A stretch of 64,000 bases of DNA from Pseudalkalibacillus sp051842935 (lineage in GTDB: Bacteria; Bacillota; Bacilli; Bacillales; Fictibacillaceae): positions 2,604,001 through 2,668,000 of the forward strand of contig NZ_JBPXRR010000001.1 in assembly GCF_051842935.1 (NCBI RefSeq). Reading direction: 5' to 3'. A model generated the notes under the pieces. The model searched no databases. It was not told where the DNA came from and saw only the letters and a program-made list of their open reading frames with translations. A program made the translations under genes and the position numbers. Positions 49,914 through 58,967 of this stretch are shown piece by piece. Each line of letters starts with the position of its first letter. Position 1 is the stretch's first letter.

Positions 49914-52867
49914 TATTTCTTCACTTCCTTCTTACGGATGATGTTCCCAGGAAACACATAATCATCACGCTTCCATTTCTCTTCAATCCGCACACCGATT
50001 TGTGGATTCCGGTTTCCGAATCGGTGATTGTTGTGTGGTAGCGGTCTTTCACCCTTCTCTTCCAGCACTTCCATTTTAACCGCTGTATCCTTATAAGCTG
50101 GTGTATCCGTATCTTTATCCACTTCACTGGAAGTCAATTTATTGATGGCAAGTTCTCCATTATCATTCAGCGGGATAAAGAGCTCATTCCCCTTCACTCG
50201 ATCGGTTACGACGACACGACCTTTAACGGAACCCGTCCTCGATGTCAGCTTGACGAGCGCTCCATCTTTCACACCACGCTCTTCAGCAAGTTCAGGAGAC
50301 ACCTCAATGAACGCACTCGGTGTTTTTCTTGTGATTCCTTCCGATTTGTAAGTCATGTTCCCTTCATGGAAATGCTCAAGCAATCGACCACTGTTGACGT
50401 GCAGGTCATACTCCACGTCTGTCCCTGTCGGTTCTGTCCAATCCACGAAATACAGCCGTGCTTTTCCATCTTCAAAATGAAATTTATCTTCATACAACAT
50501 TGGCATATCAATTCCTTCAGGATCCACCGGCCAGATCAGACTGTTGTACCCTTCTAATCGTTCATAAGAAACACCGGCAAACATCGGGGTCAGACTCGCT
50601 GCTTCGTCCATGATTTCGGCTGGTCCTCCAAAATTCCAGTCTGCACCAAGCTCTCTCGCTAACATTTGAACGATTTCCCAGTCCGGTTTCGCATCACCTA
50701 AAGTCGGAAGCGCTTGATAAATCCGCTGGATGCGACGCTCGGTATTCGTGAACGTTCCTTCTTTTTCAAGACTAGGAACGGCCGGTAAAATGACATCAGC
50801 GAATTCGGATGTCCTCGATAAAAACAGATCCTGGACGACAAAGAAATCCAATTCCTCGAATCCACGTTGTACGTAATTCGCATTCGCATCGACGATTCCC
50901 ATATCCTCACCGTGTAAATACAGTGCTCGCAAGGATCCTTCGTGCATTGCATCGACCATCCCGTGGTTCGTCATACCAGGTTCAGCGGGCAGCTCGCTTT
51001 TCCAAGCTTTTTCAAACTTGCCCCGGATCTCATCATCCTCCACATCCTGATAGCCAGGGAACGAATTCGGCATGCTACCGAAATCACTGCAGCCCTGAAC
51101 GTTGTTATGCCCTCTAAGGGGGTAAGCACCTGTACCGTGACGACCATAATTCCCTGTCACGATGAGCAAATTGGAGATCGCGGTGCTCGTATCACTGCCA
51201 CCCTTCTGTTGGGTCACACCCATCGCCCAGCAGATGACCGTCGAATCTGCTTCATGAATCGCTTCCGCAATGTGGATCATCGTTTCTTTGGAGAGACCAG
51301 TCACCTCTTCTGCATACTCGAGTGTGAACTTCTTAATCTTTTCTAAATACTCGTCCACATTGTTCACCCGGTTATGCAAGAATTCTTCATCGTGCCACCC
51401 TTTTTCCACGATATAATTCGTCACGGCGGACAACCAGATCAAGTCTGTACCTGGAACTGGCTGGAAAAACAGATCGGCCCGTTCTGCCATTTCGTGTTCA
51501 CGGATATCTGCGACAATGAGCTTCTGTCCGAACAACTTTTGAGAGCGCTTTATTTTCGACGCCAAAACCGGATGGGACTCGGCTGTATTAGACCCAATCG
51601 TGATCACAAGCCCGGCCGTTTCAATGTCTTTCAACGAACCTGCATCTCCACCGTATCCGACCGTTCGGAAAAGCCCTTTCGTCGCTGGAGACTGGCAATA
51701 GCGGGAACAGTTATCTACGTTGTTCGTTCCGATCACTTGGCGTGCGAGCTTCTGCATCAAATAAGATTCTTCATTCGTCGCCTTGGAGGAGGAAATGAAT
51801 CCAAGCGCATCCGGTCCACTCTCGGCTTTGATTTCAGACATGCGTTTCGCGACATACGAAATCGCCTCGTCCCATTCAACCTCTTTAAACACATCCCCTT
51901 CACGGATCAGTGGCTTGGTGAGACGTTCTTCACTGTTCACATAATCCCAGCCGAACTTCCCTTTGACACATGTGGAAATTCCATTTGCCGGCGCTTCGGG
52001 TTGAGGCTGTATTTTTAAAATATCCCGTCCTTTCGTCCAGACGTCAAAGCTACAGCCGACTCCGCAATAGGTGCAAACCGTTTTTGTTTTTTTGATGCGA
52101 TCTTCTCGCATTTCCGCTTCTGTGTCCGAAATGGCAAACAATGGACCAAAACCGGATTCTACATTTTTCGTAAAATTAATCATGGACCGCAGTGTGCCTT
52201 GTTCCACATCTGTAAGATAGCCCGCTTCCTTCAACATCGGCTTTTCCATCAATGCGTTGCACGGACACACCGTGACGCACTGACCGCAATTGACACAGGA
52301 CGACTCGTCGATCGGAACGTCATTATCCCAGATGACGCGAGGCTGTTCGCGCGACCAATCGATTGAGAGCGTTTCATTGACCTCGACATCCTGACACACC
52401 TCGACACAACGTCCGCACAGTATGCATTGGTCTGGATCATATCGGTAAAAGGACCCGGAATAATCGACTTCGTAGCCTTTCTCTTTGAACGGTATGTTCT
52501 GATGTTCCTTCTGCATTTCTGCAACCGTATTATGTATGTCACACGTGCCGTTGTTGTGGTCACAAACCGTACAGTAGAGCTCATGGTTTTTCAATATACG
52601 GTCCATCGCCAGGTCTTGCGCTTTATGTACATCTTCAAGTTGGGTTTGGATGACCATATCAGTTTCAAGCTTCATACCACATGCCCTTTGCAATTCTCCG
52701 TTCACTTCGACGATGCATGTGTCACAGCTCTGGATGGGGCCAAGACTCTCGTGAAAACAGACGGAAGGCACATCGACCTCTTCCGCTTTGAGAAATTGTA
52801 GTACATTCTGTCCAGCCGTCGTTTGGTATTCGACACCATTGACCGTTACTTTGATCACTTCAGTCAC
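49913..52867 (-). CDS. formate dehydrogenase alpha subunit, NAD-linked type (YrhE-like)
   Basis: The molybdenum or tungsten enzyme of about 984 residues oxidises formate. In order: an N-terminal [2Fe-2S] ferredoxin domain (CFHESLGPIQSCDTC), a His-Cys cluster region (CTVCDHNNGTCD), two [4Fe-4S] motifs (CILCGRCVEVC, CVNCGQCVTVCPC), the molybdopterin [4Fe-4S] motif (VCTYCGVGCSF), and the catalytic Cys in CSRYCQSPATKG, where E. coli uses selenocysteine. The C-terminal part is the pterin-binding domain. The GTG at 52867 has GGAGG 8 nt upstream. Confidence 0.92.
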   Translation of the reverse strand: MTEVIKVTVNGVEYQTTAGQNVLQFLKAEEVDVPSVCFHESLGPIQSCDTCIVEVNGELQRACGMKLETDMVIQTQLEDVHKAQDLAMDRILKNHELYCTVCDHNNGTCDIHNTVAEMQKEHQNIPFKEKGYEVDYSGSFYRYDPDQCILCGRCVEVCQDVEVNETLSIDWSREQPRVIWDNDVPIDESSCVNCGQCVTVCPCNALMEKPMLKEAGYLTDVEQGTLRSMINFTKNVESGFGPLFAISDTEAEMREDRIKKTKTVCTYCGVGCSFDVWTKGRDILKIQPQPEAPANGISTCVKGKFGWDYVNSEERLTKPLIREGDVFKEVEWDEAISYVAKRMSEIKAESGPDALGFISSSKATNEESYLMQKLARQVIGTNNVDNCSRYCQSPATKGLFRTVGYGGDAGSLKDIETAGLVITIGSNTAESHPVLASKIKRSQKLFGQKLIVADIREHEMAERADLFFQPVPGTDLIWLSAVTNYIVEKGWHDEEFLHNRVNNVDEYLEKIKKFTLEYAEEVTGLSKETMIHIAEAIHEADSTVICWAMGVTQQKGGSDTSTAISNLLIVTGNYGRHGTGAYPLRGHNNVQGCSDFGSMPNSFPGYQDVEDDEIRGKFEKAWKSELPAEPGMTNHGMVDAMHEGSLRALYLHGEDMGIVDANANYVQRGFEELDFFVVQDLFLSRTSEFADVILPAVPSLEKEGTFTNTERRIQRIYQALPTLGDAKPDWEIVQMLARELGADWNFGGPAEIMDEAASLTPMFAGVSYERLEGYNSLIWPVDPEGIDMPMLYEDKFHFEDGKARLYFVDWTEPTGTDVEYDLHVNSGRLLEHFHEGNMTYKSEGITRKTPSAFIEVSPELAEERGVKDGALVKLTSRTGSVKGRVVVTDRVKGNELFIPLNDNGELAINKLTSSEVDKDTDTPAYKDTAVKMEVLEEKGERPLPHNNHRFGNRNPQIGVRIEEKWKRDDYVFPGNIIRKKEVKK

Positions 52868-53057
52868 ATAAAGGACCTCCCTTTTTACCACGTTATACTC
52901 TTATCAACATTTTTACCCGACACCCTCTTTTATAAAACTTTTATCCTCGATTCAACGTTTAAATCCGCTAAGAACGGGAAAAATGGTATGATGTAACCAT
53001 AGTCCATACATAATGATCTCAATAGTCTTTCATGGTTTGAATAACATCTGTTGATAA

Positions 53058-53210
53058 GAAGAAATTCACGAGACTCCTGCGGGAATAGCGAGCCAGGCAA
53101 GACCCCGCTTCGACTAAGCCACACCACGTCCTGTGGTGAACGTCGAAGTCACCACATCCTGTGGAAGTGAGGCTTGCGGTTCGCACGTGGAAAGCGAGTG
53201 AATTTCGAAG
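53058..53210. repeat. Bacillaceae-type intergenic element upstream of clpP
   Basis: The block starts GAAATTCACGAGACTCCTGC and ends GAAAGCGAGTGAATTTC, so GAAATTCAC appears inverted at both ends. Inside are GGGAATAGCGAGCCAGG, GACCCCGC and two GTCCTGTGG-type hairpins. I recall similar elements between genes in Bacillus relatives. It precedes the clpP control region. Confidence 0.65.
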
Positions 53211-53277
53211 AATCAACGAATGCTTTCATCAAGGAGAAAATCGTCGAACGAAAAGTACGGTCGATGAAGCCTAATAG

Positions 53278-53294
53278 TTTGACCTATATTGACC
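53278..53294 (+). promoter_or_regulatory. CtsR operator overlapping the clpP promoter
   Basis: Read on the minus strand GGTCAAT-ATA-GGTCAAA fits the CtsR heptad repeat RGTCAAA-N3-RGTCAAA with one mismatch. On the plus strand TTGACC, 17 bp, TAAGAT forms a promoter at 53279-53307, so the operator covers the -35 and spacer. Heat-shock control of clpP by CtsR is therefore likely. Confidence 0.8.
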
Positions 53295-53353
53295 TATTGA
53301 GTAAGATGAAATTAAGCCATAAAGATACTTATGGAAAGAGGAGGATTTCTGAA

Positions 53354-53947
53354 ATGAACTTAATCCCAACAGTTATTGAACAAACGAACCGCGGAGAACG
53401 TGCCTATGACATTTACTCCCGCCTTCTAAAAGACCGTATCATCATGCTAGGGAGCGCGATTGATGACAATGTAGCGAACTCGATCGTTGCACAGTTGCTA
53501 TTCTTAGCTGCAGAAGATCCAGATAAGGATATCTCCCTTTACATCAACAGTCCTGGCGGATCCATCACTGCTGGAATGGCGATCTACGATACGATGCAAT
53601 TCATCAAACCAAAAGTCAGCACGATCTGTATCGGTATGGCTGCATCCATGGGTGCATTCTTACTTACAGCAGGTGAGCCTGGTAAGCGTTATGCACTTCC
53701 AAACAGTGAAGTCATGATTCACCAACCACTTGGTGGAACGCAAGGGCAAGCTGCTGACATTGAGATTCACGCTCGTCGTATCATCGAAATGCGTGAGAAG
53801 ATCAACAAGATCATCGCTGATCGTTCTGGTCAACCAGTCGAAGTTGTAGAACGTGACACGGATCGTGACAACTTCATGAGTGCACATAAAGCGAAAGAAT
53901 ATGGCTTGATCGATGACGTTATTGAAAAGCCAGTAGCAACAACTTAA
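53354..53947 (+). CDS. clpP: ATP-dependent Clp protease proteolytic subunit ClpP
   Basis: The 197-residue serine peptidase forms the tetradecameric chamber that degrades substrates unfolded by ClpC, ClpX or ClpE, including tmRNA-tagged proteins. It starts MNLIPTVIEQTNRGERAYDIYSRLLK and has the active-site Ser in GMAASMGAFLL (about 98), the His in EVMIHQPLGG (about 123) and the Asp in TDRDNFMSA (about 172). GAGGAGG precedes the ATG at 53354; a longer frame through the upstream repeat is rejected. Confidence 0.97.
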   Translation: MNLIPTVIEQTNRGERAYDIYSRLLKDRIIMLGSAIDDNVANSIVAQLLFLAAEDPDKDISLYINSPGGSITAGMAIYDTMQFIKPKVSTICIGMAASMGAFLLTAGEPGKRYALPNSEVMIHQPLGGTQGQAADIEIHARRIIEMREKINKIIADRSGQPVEVVERDTDRDNFMSAHKAKEYGLIDDVIEKPVATT

Positions 53948-53960
53948 TAAGGAACAGAGA

Positions 53961-53985
53961 AAGGTTGACCGATAGGGTCGACCTT
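53961..53985 (+). terminator. terminator of clpP
   Basis: AAGGTTGACC and GGGTCGACCTT pair around GATA and are followed by a seven-T run. Confidence 0.85.
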
Positions 53986-54043
53986 TTTTTATGGGTAAAA
54001 AGTGAAAGAACACTCATAAGCTGAAATAAAGGAGGGATTTCGG

Positions 54044-54529
54044 TTGAAACGTCTTGTTGTCTTAATATTGATTGTCCTTCTTGGATTTGGAACCTACCAA
54101 TGGTTTTCGGAAAATGAAAGTCCACCTCCAGCGTCTGAAGAACAGCAGGGTCAGGATCAAAAAGAGCCTGATGAGGATGGGGATACAGGATCGGATGAAG
54201 ACGCAGCGGTCGGTGATCCGGTTGAAAACGATGCCTTCAAGATTGAAAGTCCTCTCCCGAACGAAAAAGTCAGTGGTGAGTTCCTTTTTAAAGGTAAAGC
54301 AAGGGTGTTTGAAGCCGCTTTTCAATATGAATTGAAGGATGGCGACACGGTAATTGCCAGTGATTTTCTGATGGCATCGGAAGGCGCGCCGGCATGGGGT
54401 ACTTTTGAAACGACGATTTCAGTACCTGAAGATTTGAAAGATCAATTGGTTATCAAGGTTTTCGTAGAGAGCGCCAAAGACGGCTCAGAAATCAATATCC
54501 TGGAGATCCCTCTGAATGTAGAAAAATAG
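54044..54529 (+). CDS. Gmad2 immunoglobulin-like domain protein, membrane-anchored
   Basis: The 161-residue protein has an N-terminal hydrophobic helix (about 3-18), a Pro/Gln/Asp/Glu-rich linker (about 25-60), and a C-terminal Gmad2 domain (about 65-158: FKIESPLPNEKVSGEFLFKGKARVFEAAFQYEL, APAWGTFETTI). The domain is found in Gram-positive envelope and spore-germination-related proteins such as GerMN relatives, and its ligand is unknown. The TTG start has GGAGG 8 nt upstream. Confidence 0.82.
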   Translation: MKRLVVLILIVLLGFGTYQWFSENESPPPASEEQQGQDQKEPDEDGDTGSDEDAAVGDPVENDAFKIESPLPNEKVSGEFLFKGKARVFEAAFQYELKDGDTVIASDFLMASEGAPAWGTFETTISVPEDLKDQLVIKVFVESAKDGSEINILEIPLNVEK

Positions 54530-54540
54530 ATTGAATAGAA

Positions 54541-54576
54541 AAAACCAGAGCAGTGGGAGGATGCCGCTCTGGTTTT
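54541..54576. terminator. bidirectional terminator between Gmad2 gene and phhA
   Basis: AAAACCAGAGC and GCTCTGGTTTT form an 11-bp stem around a 14-base loop with A-rich and T-rich flanks, between convergent genes. Confidence 0.8.
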
Positions 54577-54607
54577 CCTTATTTGTGCACGATTCTTTCA
54601 AATCGGA

Positions 54608-56344
54608 TTAAGCTGATTTTCGAACTTTGATCAAATGGAGCCCATTGTTGATCCATTTATTGAGCTTGGGTTGTTTTTTCATTTCTTCAAGATCCGTCAT
54701 CAACTTGTTTTTCGTCGTCGGTAACAACGGTTTCTGGGTGAGAATCTCTACAATTTCGAGTCTTAATAGCCAATCTTCAGGGAAGTCTTCCAACTCCGTC
54801 ACGACGAGGTTGATGGTCTCAATGACTTCTTGTGGTGTCTTCTCTTCCTCTCTCAAACTACGAATCTTCCCGTACAATTTTTCAAGCGGAGAATGTTCTC
54901 TCGGTTCTACTGGATCCTCTTCATCTCTCACATCCCCACCAAAGAAATGCTCACTGTCGGCAGCTCCAGCGAAGACCGAAGTGATTCGGCTTCCGACCGC
55001 CATATCGAAGATTCCTTCGTCCGTTTCAAAAAGAACGATTCCTTCATGCGTCACTTTTGCACCTTCAATACCCAACATGATGACTTTATCGTTTTTGCGG
55101 ACGACATGATCGAGTGTACCTTGGACAACGACACCTGAATCAAATTCCAACCGAAGTGGTTCTCCTACTTCAAGACCGTTCGCGACAAAGTCTTCATCTG
55201 TCCAATCTTCGAGTGCTTTTTCCGATCCAGTGAGATCACCGATAGGAGAACTAAAGCCTTCCACATGGCTGTCTTTCCCGTGCCCTTCAAGCACTTCATC
55301 ATTTACGGAGAGGGCTGTTGGTCCCTCCGTTTTCATTAAAATCGCTTTCCCATCAGTGTCTTTGATCAGTTCCGTCACAGTTCCTGTCACCTGGAGGCCA
55401 GAGCTGAAGACAGAAGTGGCTGTGTTCGCCGATCGGACCGCTTTATCCAGGCTTTCCGTACCTCCGACTTTGAATGCCATCGTCTCAGAGAACTGTTCCA
55501 CCGCTTCAATCAATTGCTCGAAGCTTTCACAGACAAAGAGTTGTGGCTGCTGGGTGGTAATGTCGAAACCTGTGTTGATCGCCGTTTCCAAATCGAATGG
55601 AAGTTTCATAACTTCATCTGATAAACTCGTGACACTTTCACCGATCGAAGACAATAGACCTGCTCCGTACAGTTTCGGTTTCTCTACAGTACCAATCATT
55701 CCGAATTCGACCGTCCACCAGTATAACCTTGAAATCTGTTCAGCTTCAGAAATCTCGTTGACCGCTTCCTGTTTTTCTTTAAAATTCGAACGTGCCGCTT
55801 CGATCTCTTCTTCAGATGCAGAACCATCTTCTAGTATCGCAGACAAGGAACGAATGGCATCAAACAGTTCATGCTCTTCCTTGGTCGCGAGTGCCTTCGA
55901 TCCGATCTCACCGAACAGTTTTACAAATTGTGCAAAAGTAGGATCTGAAAGGATCGGTGCATGCCCAGCCGCTTCATGAATAATGTCAGGAGCTGGTGTG
56001 TAATCGATGTTTTCGAGTTTACGAATGTCCGTTGCAATCGGCAAGTATCCATGAGCCTGGAAATCGAAGAACATGACAGCCGGAATGAATCCGTCAATCG
56101 TAACAGCTCCCCAACCGAATGGCTTCAAGCTCTCGTTCATATCATCGACTTTCGGAATTGAATCGATTTTGATCCCAGATGAAACCAAGCCATCCGTATA
56201 CGCCTCATGCGCCACATCTTTCAAGAAATTATGATTCTGTCGCATGACATAACGCCAAACCGCGTGGTTGATCGGTGAATACTTCTCGTGATGCTGCTCC
56301 ACAACAAATTTTCTTAAATGCGCCGGTAAAGGTCTTTGTTTCAT
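54608..56344 (-). CDS. phhA: aromatic amino acid hydroxylase (phenylalanine 4-monooxygenase), long form
   Basis: The N-terminal half (about 1-300) of this 578-residue protein is the iron/pterin hydroxylase: DIIHEAAGHAPILSDPTFAQF gives the two iron-binding His, and LYWWTVEFGMIG gives the Glu. The enzyme makes tyrosine from phenylalanine. The C-terminal half (about 320-578) is an additional region with no family I can name, seen in some Bacillus homologues. The ATG has AAGGAG upstream. A T-box leader that senses uncharged tRNA-Tyr precedes it, which fits a role in tyrosine supply. Confidence 0.9.
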   Translation of the reverse strand: MKQRPLPAHLRKFVVEQHHEKYSPINHAVWRYVMRQNHNFLKDVAHEAYTDGLVSSGIKIDSIPKVDDMNESLKPFGWGAVTIDGFIPAVMFFDFQAHGYLPIATDIRKLENIDYTPAPDIIHEAAGHAPILSDPTFAQFVKLFGEIGSKALATKEEHELFDAIRSLSAILEDGSASEEEIEAARSNFKEKQEAVNEISEAEQISRLYWWTVEFGMIGTVEKPKLYGAGLLSSIGESVTSLSDEVMKLPFDLETAINTGFDITTQQPQLFVCESFEQLIEAVEQFSETMAFKVGGTESLDKAVRSANTATSVFSSGLQVTGTVTELIKDTDGKAILMKTEGPTALSVNDEVLEGHGKDSHVEGFSSPIGDLTGSEKALEDWTDEDFVANGLEVGEPLRLEFDSGVVVQGTLDHVVRKNDKVIMLGIEGAKVTHEGIVLFETDEGIFDMAVGSRITSVFAGAADSEHFFGGDVRDEEDPVEPREHSPLEKLYGKIRSLREEEKTPQEVIETINLVVTELEDFPEDWLLRLEIVEILTQKPLLPTTKNKLMTDLEEMKKQPKLNKWINNGLHLIKVRKSA

Positions 56345-56388
56345 CTTTCATTCTCCTTTTATTTTGAATTTATTTGTTTTTTGGAAAA

Positions 56389-56645
56389 CAAAAAAACCTT
56401 TCATCCACATAGGGACGAAAAGTTTCCGCGGTACCACCCTGATTGATGAACTGAATCGTTCATCCACTCATACATAAAGCCCTTCACTTGCAATGTAATT
56501 CACGAATTCGACTGCCCGGACTTTCACCACCCGTCCGGTCTCTATGTGCTGCCCACCGAATTGCTACTGCTTTTGCAAAGGCTTTGATATTGAATTGAAT
56601 TCTTTTACACACTTAAACGCTTAGACGCTTTTAAGTACTAAAGTT
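56389..56645 (-). promoter_or_regulatory. T-box leader (tRNA-Tyr type) of phhA
   Basis: The T-box AGGGTGGTACCGCG lies at about 56424-56441. A terminator follows: CTTTTCGTCC pairs with GGATGAAAGG and ends in seven T residues. Stem I is visible upstream: AAUUCG pairs with CGAAUU above the specifier loop, and UUUGCAA with UUGCAAG below it. The specifier loop contains AGUA on the left and GAAUUACA on the right, where UAC (56497-56495) is the specifier, a tyrosine codon. Low charged tRNA-Tyr would permit phhA transcription. Confidence 0.9.
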
Positions 56646-56656
56646 AAGTTATCCAT

Positions 56657-56685
56657 ACTATACACAGGACTTTTCAAAACGTCAA
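56657..56685 (-). promoter_or_regulatory. SigA-type promoter of the T-box-phhA unit
   Basis: TTGACG, 17 bp, TATAGT on the minus strand, directly upstream of the T-box leader. Confidence 0.8.
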
Positions 56686-56727
56686 CCCATTTTTTTCAGA
56701 AAAGATGACTTAAAACATGAAAAAAGC

Positions 56728-56749
56728 ATCAGCCTCTAGTGCTGATGCC
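56728..56749 (-). terminator. terminator of the VOC protein gene
   Basis: GCATCAGCA and TGCTGATGC-like arms pair around CTAGAGG on the minus strand, followed by TTTTTTC, 10 bp after the stop codon. Confidence 0.8.
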
Positions 56750-56759
56750 TTTTAAAAAT

Positions 56760-57611
56760 TTATTTTGCATCTAGTAAAATTCGATTACCTGAAGGATCCT
56801 CCGTCCATATAAGATCTCCTTCGGTTTCTACCGAATATCCCATCCTGTTCAACTGCTCAACTCTTTCATTCCTTTGCGCCTCATCATGAAACTTTATGGA
56901 ATACCATCGCATATGAACACTGCCCTGATCTGGTTTCGGAATGTCCGTCCCATTCCACGTATTCAGTCCGATGTGATGGTGATAGCCACCTGTTGAAACA
57001 AAGAGTGCTCGGTGCCTCATCGGTATCGTTACATCAAATCCGAGTCCATCGACATAAAATCGCTTTGCTTCTTCCAAATTACGAACATGCAAATGAATAT
57101 GACCGATGACCGTATCGGATGGGAGACCGTTCCAGTGTCCATCTCCCGCTTGGATGACGCCCTCCATGTCTATCGGATCACTCACCAACGGCAGCTCTTC
57201 TCCCTGCCAGGTCCATTCTTCAGGTGGCAAATCGCGATAGACTTCAATTCCATGACCATCAGGATCGGCTAAATATAAGGCCTCACTGAACAGATGGTCA
57301 GCAGCTCCCTGTAAAAGATAGCGCTTTTCCTGCATATGGATGATGAAGTTGCTTAAATCCTTTCGTGAAGGCAACAAGATAGCAAAATGGAACAATCCCG
57401 TTCTTCTTGCTTGTTTCGGGGCAGCCTCTTGATTTTCAACCAACGTAATGAGTGGATTAACACCATCAGCCGTTAACGTGATTGACTTTCCTTCTTCCGT
57501 TAGTACTTTGAAACCTAGCTCTTCTGTATAAAACGCCCTCGATCTCTCTATTTCTGAAACGAATAACTCAACTTGATTGACATATGGATTGATCCCACGA
57601 TGAAATGACAT
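56760..57611 (-). CDS. VOC family ring-cleavage dioxygenase-like protein (CatE-like)
   Basis: The protein of about 283 residues has two vicinal-oxygen-chelate modules (about 10-120 and 165-280). Possible metal ligands are His in GLFHFAILL and IGHIHLHVRNL and a Glu in GHGIEVYRD, as in catechol 2,3-dioxygenases. B. subtilis CatE (YfiE) is similar and acts in catechol detoxification. The ATG at 57611 is 6 nt after AGAGGGG; another ATG at 57617 abuts it. No regulator of the YodB/CatR type is nearby. Confidence 0.83.
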   Translation of the reverse strand: MSFHRGINPYVNQVELFVSEIERSRAFYTEELGFKVLTEEGKSITLTADGVNPLITLVENQEAAPKQARRTGLFHFAILLPSRKDLSNFIIHMQEKRYLLQGAADHLFSEALYLADPDGHGIEVYRDLPPEEWTWQGEELPLVSDPIDMEGVIQAGDGHWNGLPSDTVIGHIHLHVRNLEEAKRFYVDGLGFDVTIPMRHRALFVSTGGYHHHIGLNTWNGTDIPKPDQGSVHMRWYSIKFHDEAQRNERVEQLNRMGYSVETEGDLIWTEDPSGNRILLDAK

Positions 57612-57739
57612 GTTCATCCCCTCTTTTCACTTACTTTTTATAAGTTAATATAATAGTAGCAGCTTTTCTTAAGTAAGTAAAGGGGTTGTACAAGTTCTTA
57701 AATACAGGTATGATTACTAAAAATGTAAAGGAGAGGGAT

Positions 57740-58648
57740 ATGAAACCTCGCTATGAATCAAAGGAATTAAGGATTATGAGGTCATTAAATGTTCGAATGA
57801 AGCTCTCACAAGATGATAAGAATTATAAGGACAACCTTGAAAAAGGCTACATAGGTGAAAAAAGATTCGATAATTTGGCAGAACCTTTTCTAGTTGGAAA
57901 GATCGTTCTCAATGACATGTTGCTGGAGCATAACAACACTGTATGTCAAATGGACTCACTAATCCTTTCATCCCCAAAAATCAATCTGATTGAAATTAAA
58001 AATTTCGAAGGTGATTACTATATTGAACGTGAACATTGGTATTCAACATCCGGGAATGTTATAAAAAATCCCTTACATCAGCTACACCGAAATGAAATTG
58101 TATTAAGAGGATTGCTTAAAAGATTTGGTTACAATGTACCCATTGAACCATACCTAGTCTTCGTAAACCCCGAATTCCATCTTTACGACTCGTCTCGAAA
58201 TCTCCCGATCATACATCCCCCTCAGTTAAATCGCTTTTTGAATTACTTGAAGAAAGCTCCCCCGCATTCAAAAGGTCAGCATCCCCAACTGCCCCAACAA
58301 TTATTAGCTCATCATCTGACAGAAAATCCATATTCAAAGTTACCAAAATACCAATATGATCAGCTCAAGAAAGGGATTTATTGTCCTCAGTGTTTGACGC
58401 TGTATAGCAGATTAGAAAGAACCTCTCTGAATTGTAAAAAATGCGGCAGAACCGAAGAATATCAGCAAGCTGTTTTGAGGGCCGTGGAAGAATATCAAAT
58501 GCTCTTCCCAGACAAAAAAATAACAACGAGTGGCATACATGAATGGTGTCGTATTATTCATGACAAAGCGTCGATACGCAAAATCCTTATGAGCAACTAT
58601 TTACTAGTAGGTTGTGGAAGGAATTCCTATTATTTAAGATCTGACTGA
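57740..58648 (+). CDS. NERD domain protein with C-terminal zinc ribbon
   Basis: The 302-residue protein has a NERD (nuclease-related) domain at about 30-150: EKGYIGEKRFDNLAEPF, the catalytic-looking MDSLILSSPKINLIEIKNFEGDYYI (Asp, Glu-x-Lys). A CPQC...CKKC zinc ribbon lies at about 213-235, followed by a helical tail. The NERD group resembles restriction endonuclease folds, but its cellular role is poorly known. ATG at 57740 follows GGAGAGGG. It is lone, and the 319-bp gap after it is largely filled by 53-bp tandem repeats. Confidence 0.82.
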   Translation: MKPRYESKELRIMRSLNVRMKLSQDDKNYKDNLEKGYIGEKRFDNLAEPFLVGKIVLNDMLLEHNNTVCQMDSLILSSPKINLIEIKNFEGDYYIEREHWYSTSGNVIKNPLHQLHRNEIVLRGLLKRFGYNVPIEPYLVFVNPEFHLYDSSRNLPIIHPPQLNRFLNYLKKAPPHSKGQHPQLPQQLLAHHLTENPYSKLPKYQYDQLKKGIYCPQCLTLYSRLERTSLNCKKCGRTEEYQQAVLRAVEEYQMLFPDKKITTSGIHEWCRIIHDKASIRKILMSNYLLVGCGRNSYYLRSD

Positions 58649-58656
58649 TATATTAG

Positions 58657-58903
58657 GTTTTTCGTTTTCACACGATCAAATGTCCTCTTTCGTTAGGTGA
58701 CTTGCTTTGTTTTAGTGTTTTCACCCCAGCAAATGCCCTCTTTCGTTAGGTGACTTGCTTCGTTTTAGTGTTTTCACCCCAGCAAATGCCCTCTTTCGTT
58801 AGGTGACTTGCTTTGTTTTAGTGTTTTCACCCCATCAAATGCCCTCTTTCGTTAGGTGACTTGCATCGTTTTACTGTTTTCACCCCATCAAATGCCCTCT
58901 TAA
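58657..58903 (+). repeat. tandem array of 53-bp units
   Basis: The segment CCTCTTTCGTTAGGTGACTT recurs at 58684, 58737, 58790 and 58843, and a truncated copy starts at 58896: an exact 53-bp period. Each unit continues GCTTTGTTTTAGTG and TTTTCACCCCAGCAAATGC. Copies differ at a few positions only (for example CAGC/CATC, TTTG/TTCG). A partial copy precedes the first one. No reading frame crosses the array in a convincing way. Confidence 0.88.
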
Positions 58904-58927
58904 ACAGGCTTTTTTAACAAAATAAAA

Positions 58928-58962
58928 AAGTACTATCCATTTCCAACCTCTGGATAGTACTT
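58928..58962 (-). terminator. terminator of crh
   Basis: AAGTACTATCCA and TGGATAGTACTT form a 12-bp stem on the minus strand followed by TTTTATTTTG. It lies directly after crh. Confidence 0.85.
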
Positions 58963-58967
58963 ATGTA

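Noticed and set aside
53174..53353. N-terminal extension of ClpP (60 extra residues)
   Set aside because: It crosses the end of a repeat, the CtsR operator and the promoter; the ATG at 53354 has a strong ribosome binding site and gives the normal ClpP length.
55230..55979. 249-residue plus-strand frame
   Set aside because: It is antisense to phhA, which has clear catalytic motifs; the frame reflects codon bias on the other strand.
58657..58903. CRISPR array
   Set aside because: The 53-bp units adjoin directly with no unique spacers between them, and no cas genes are present.
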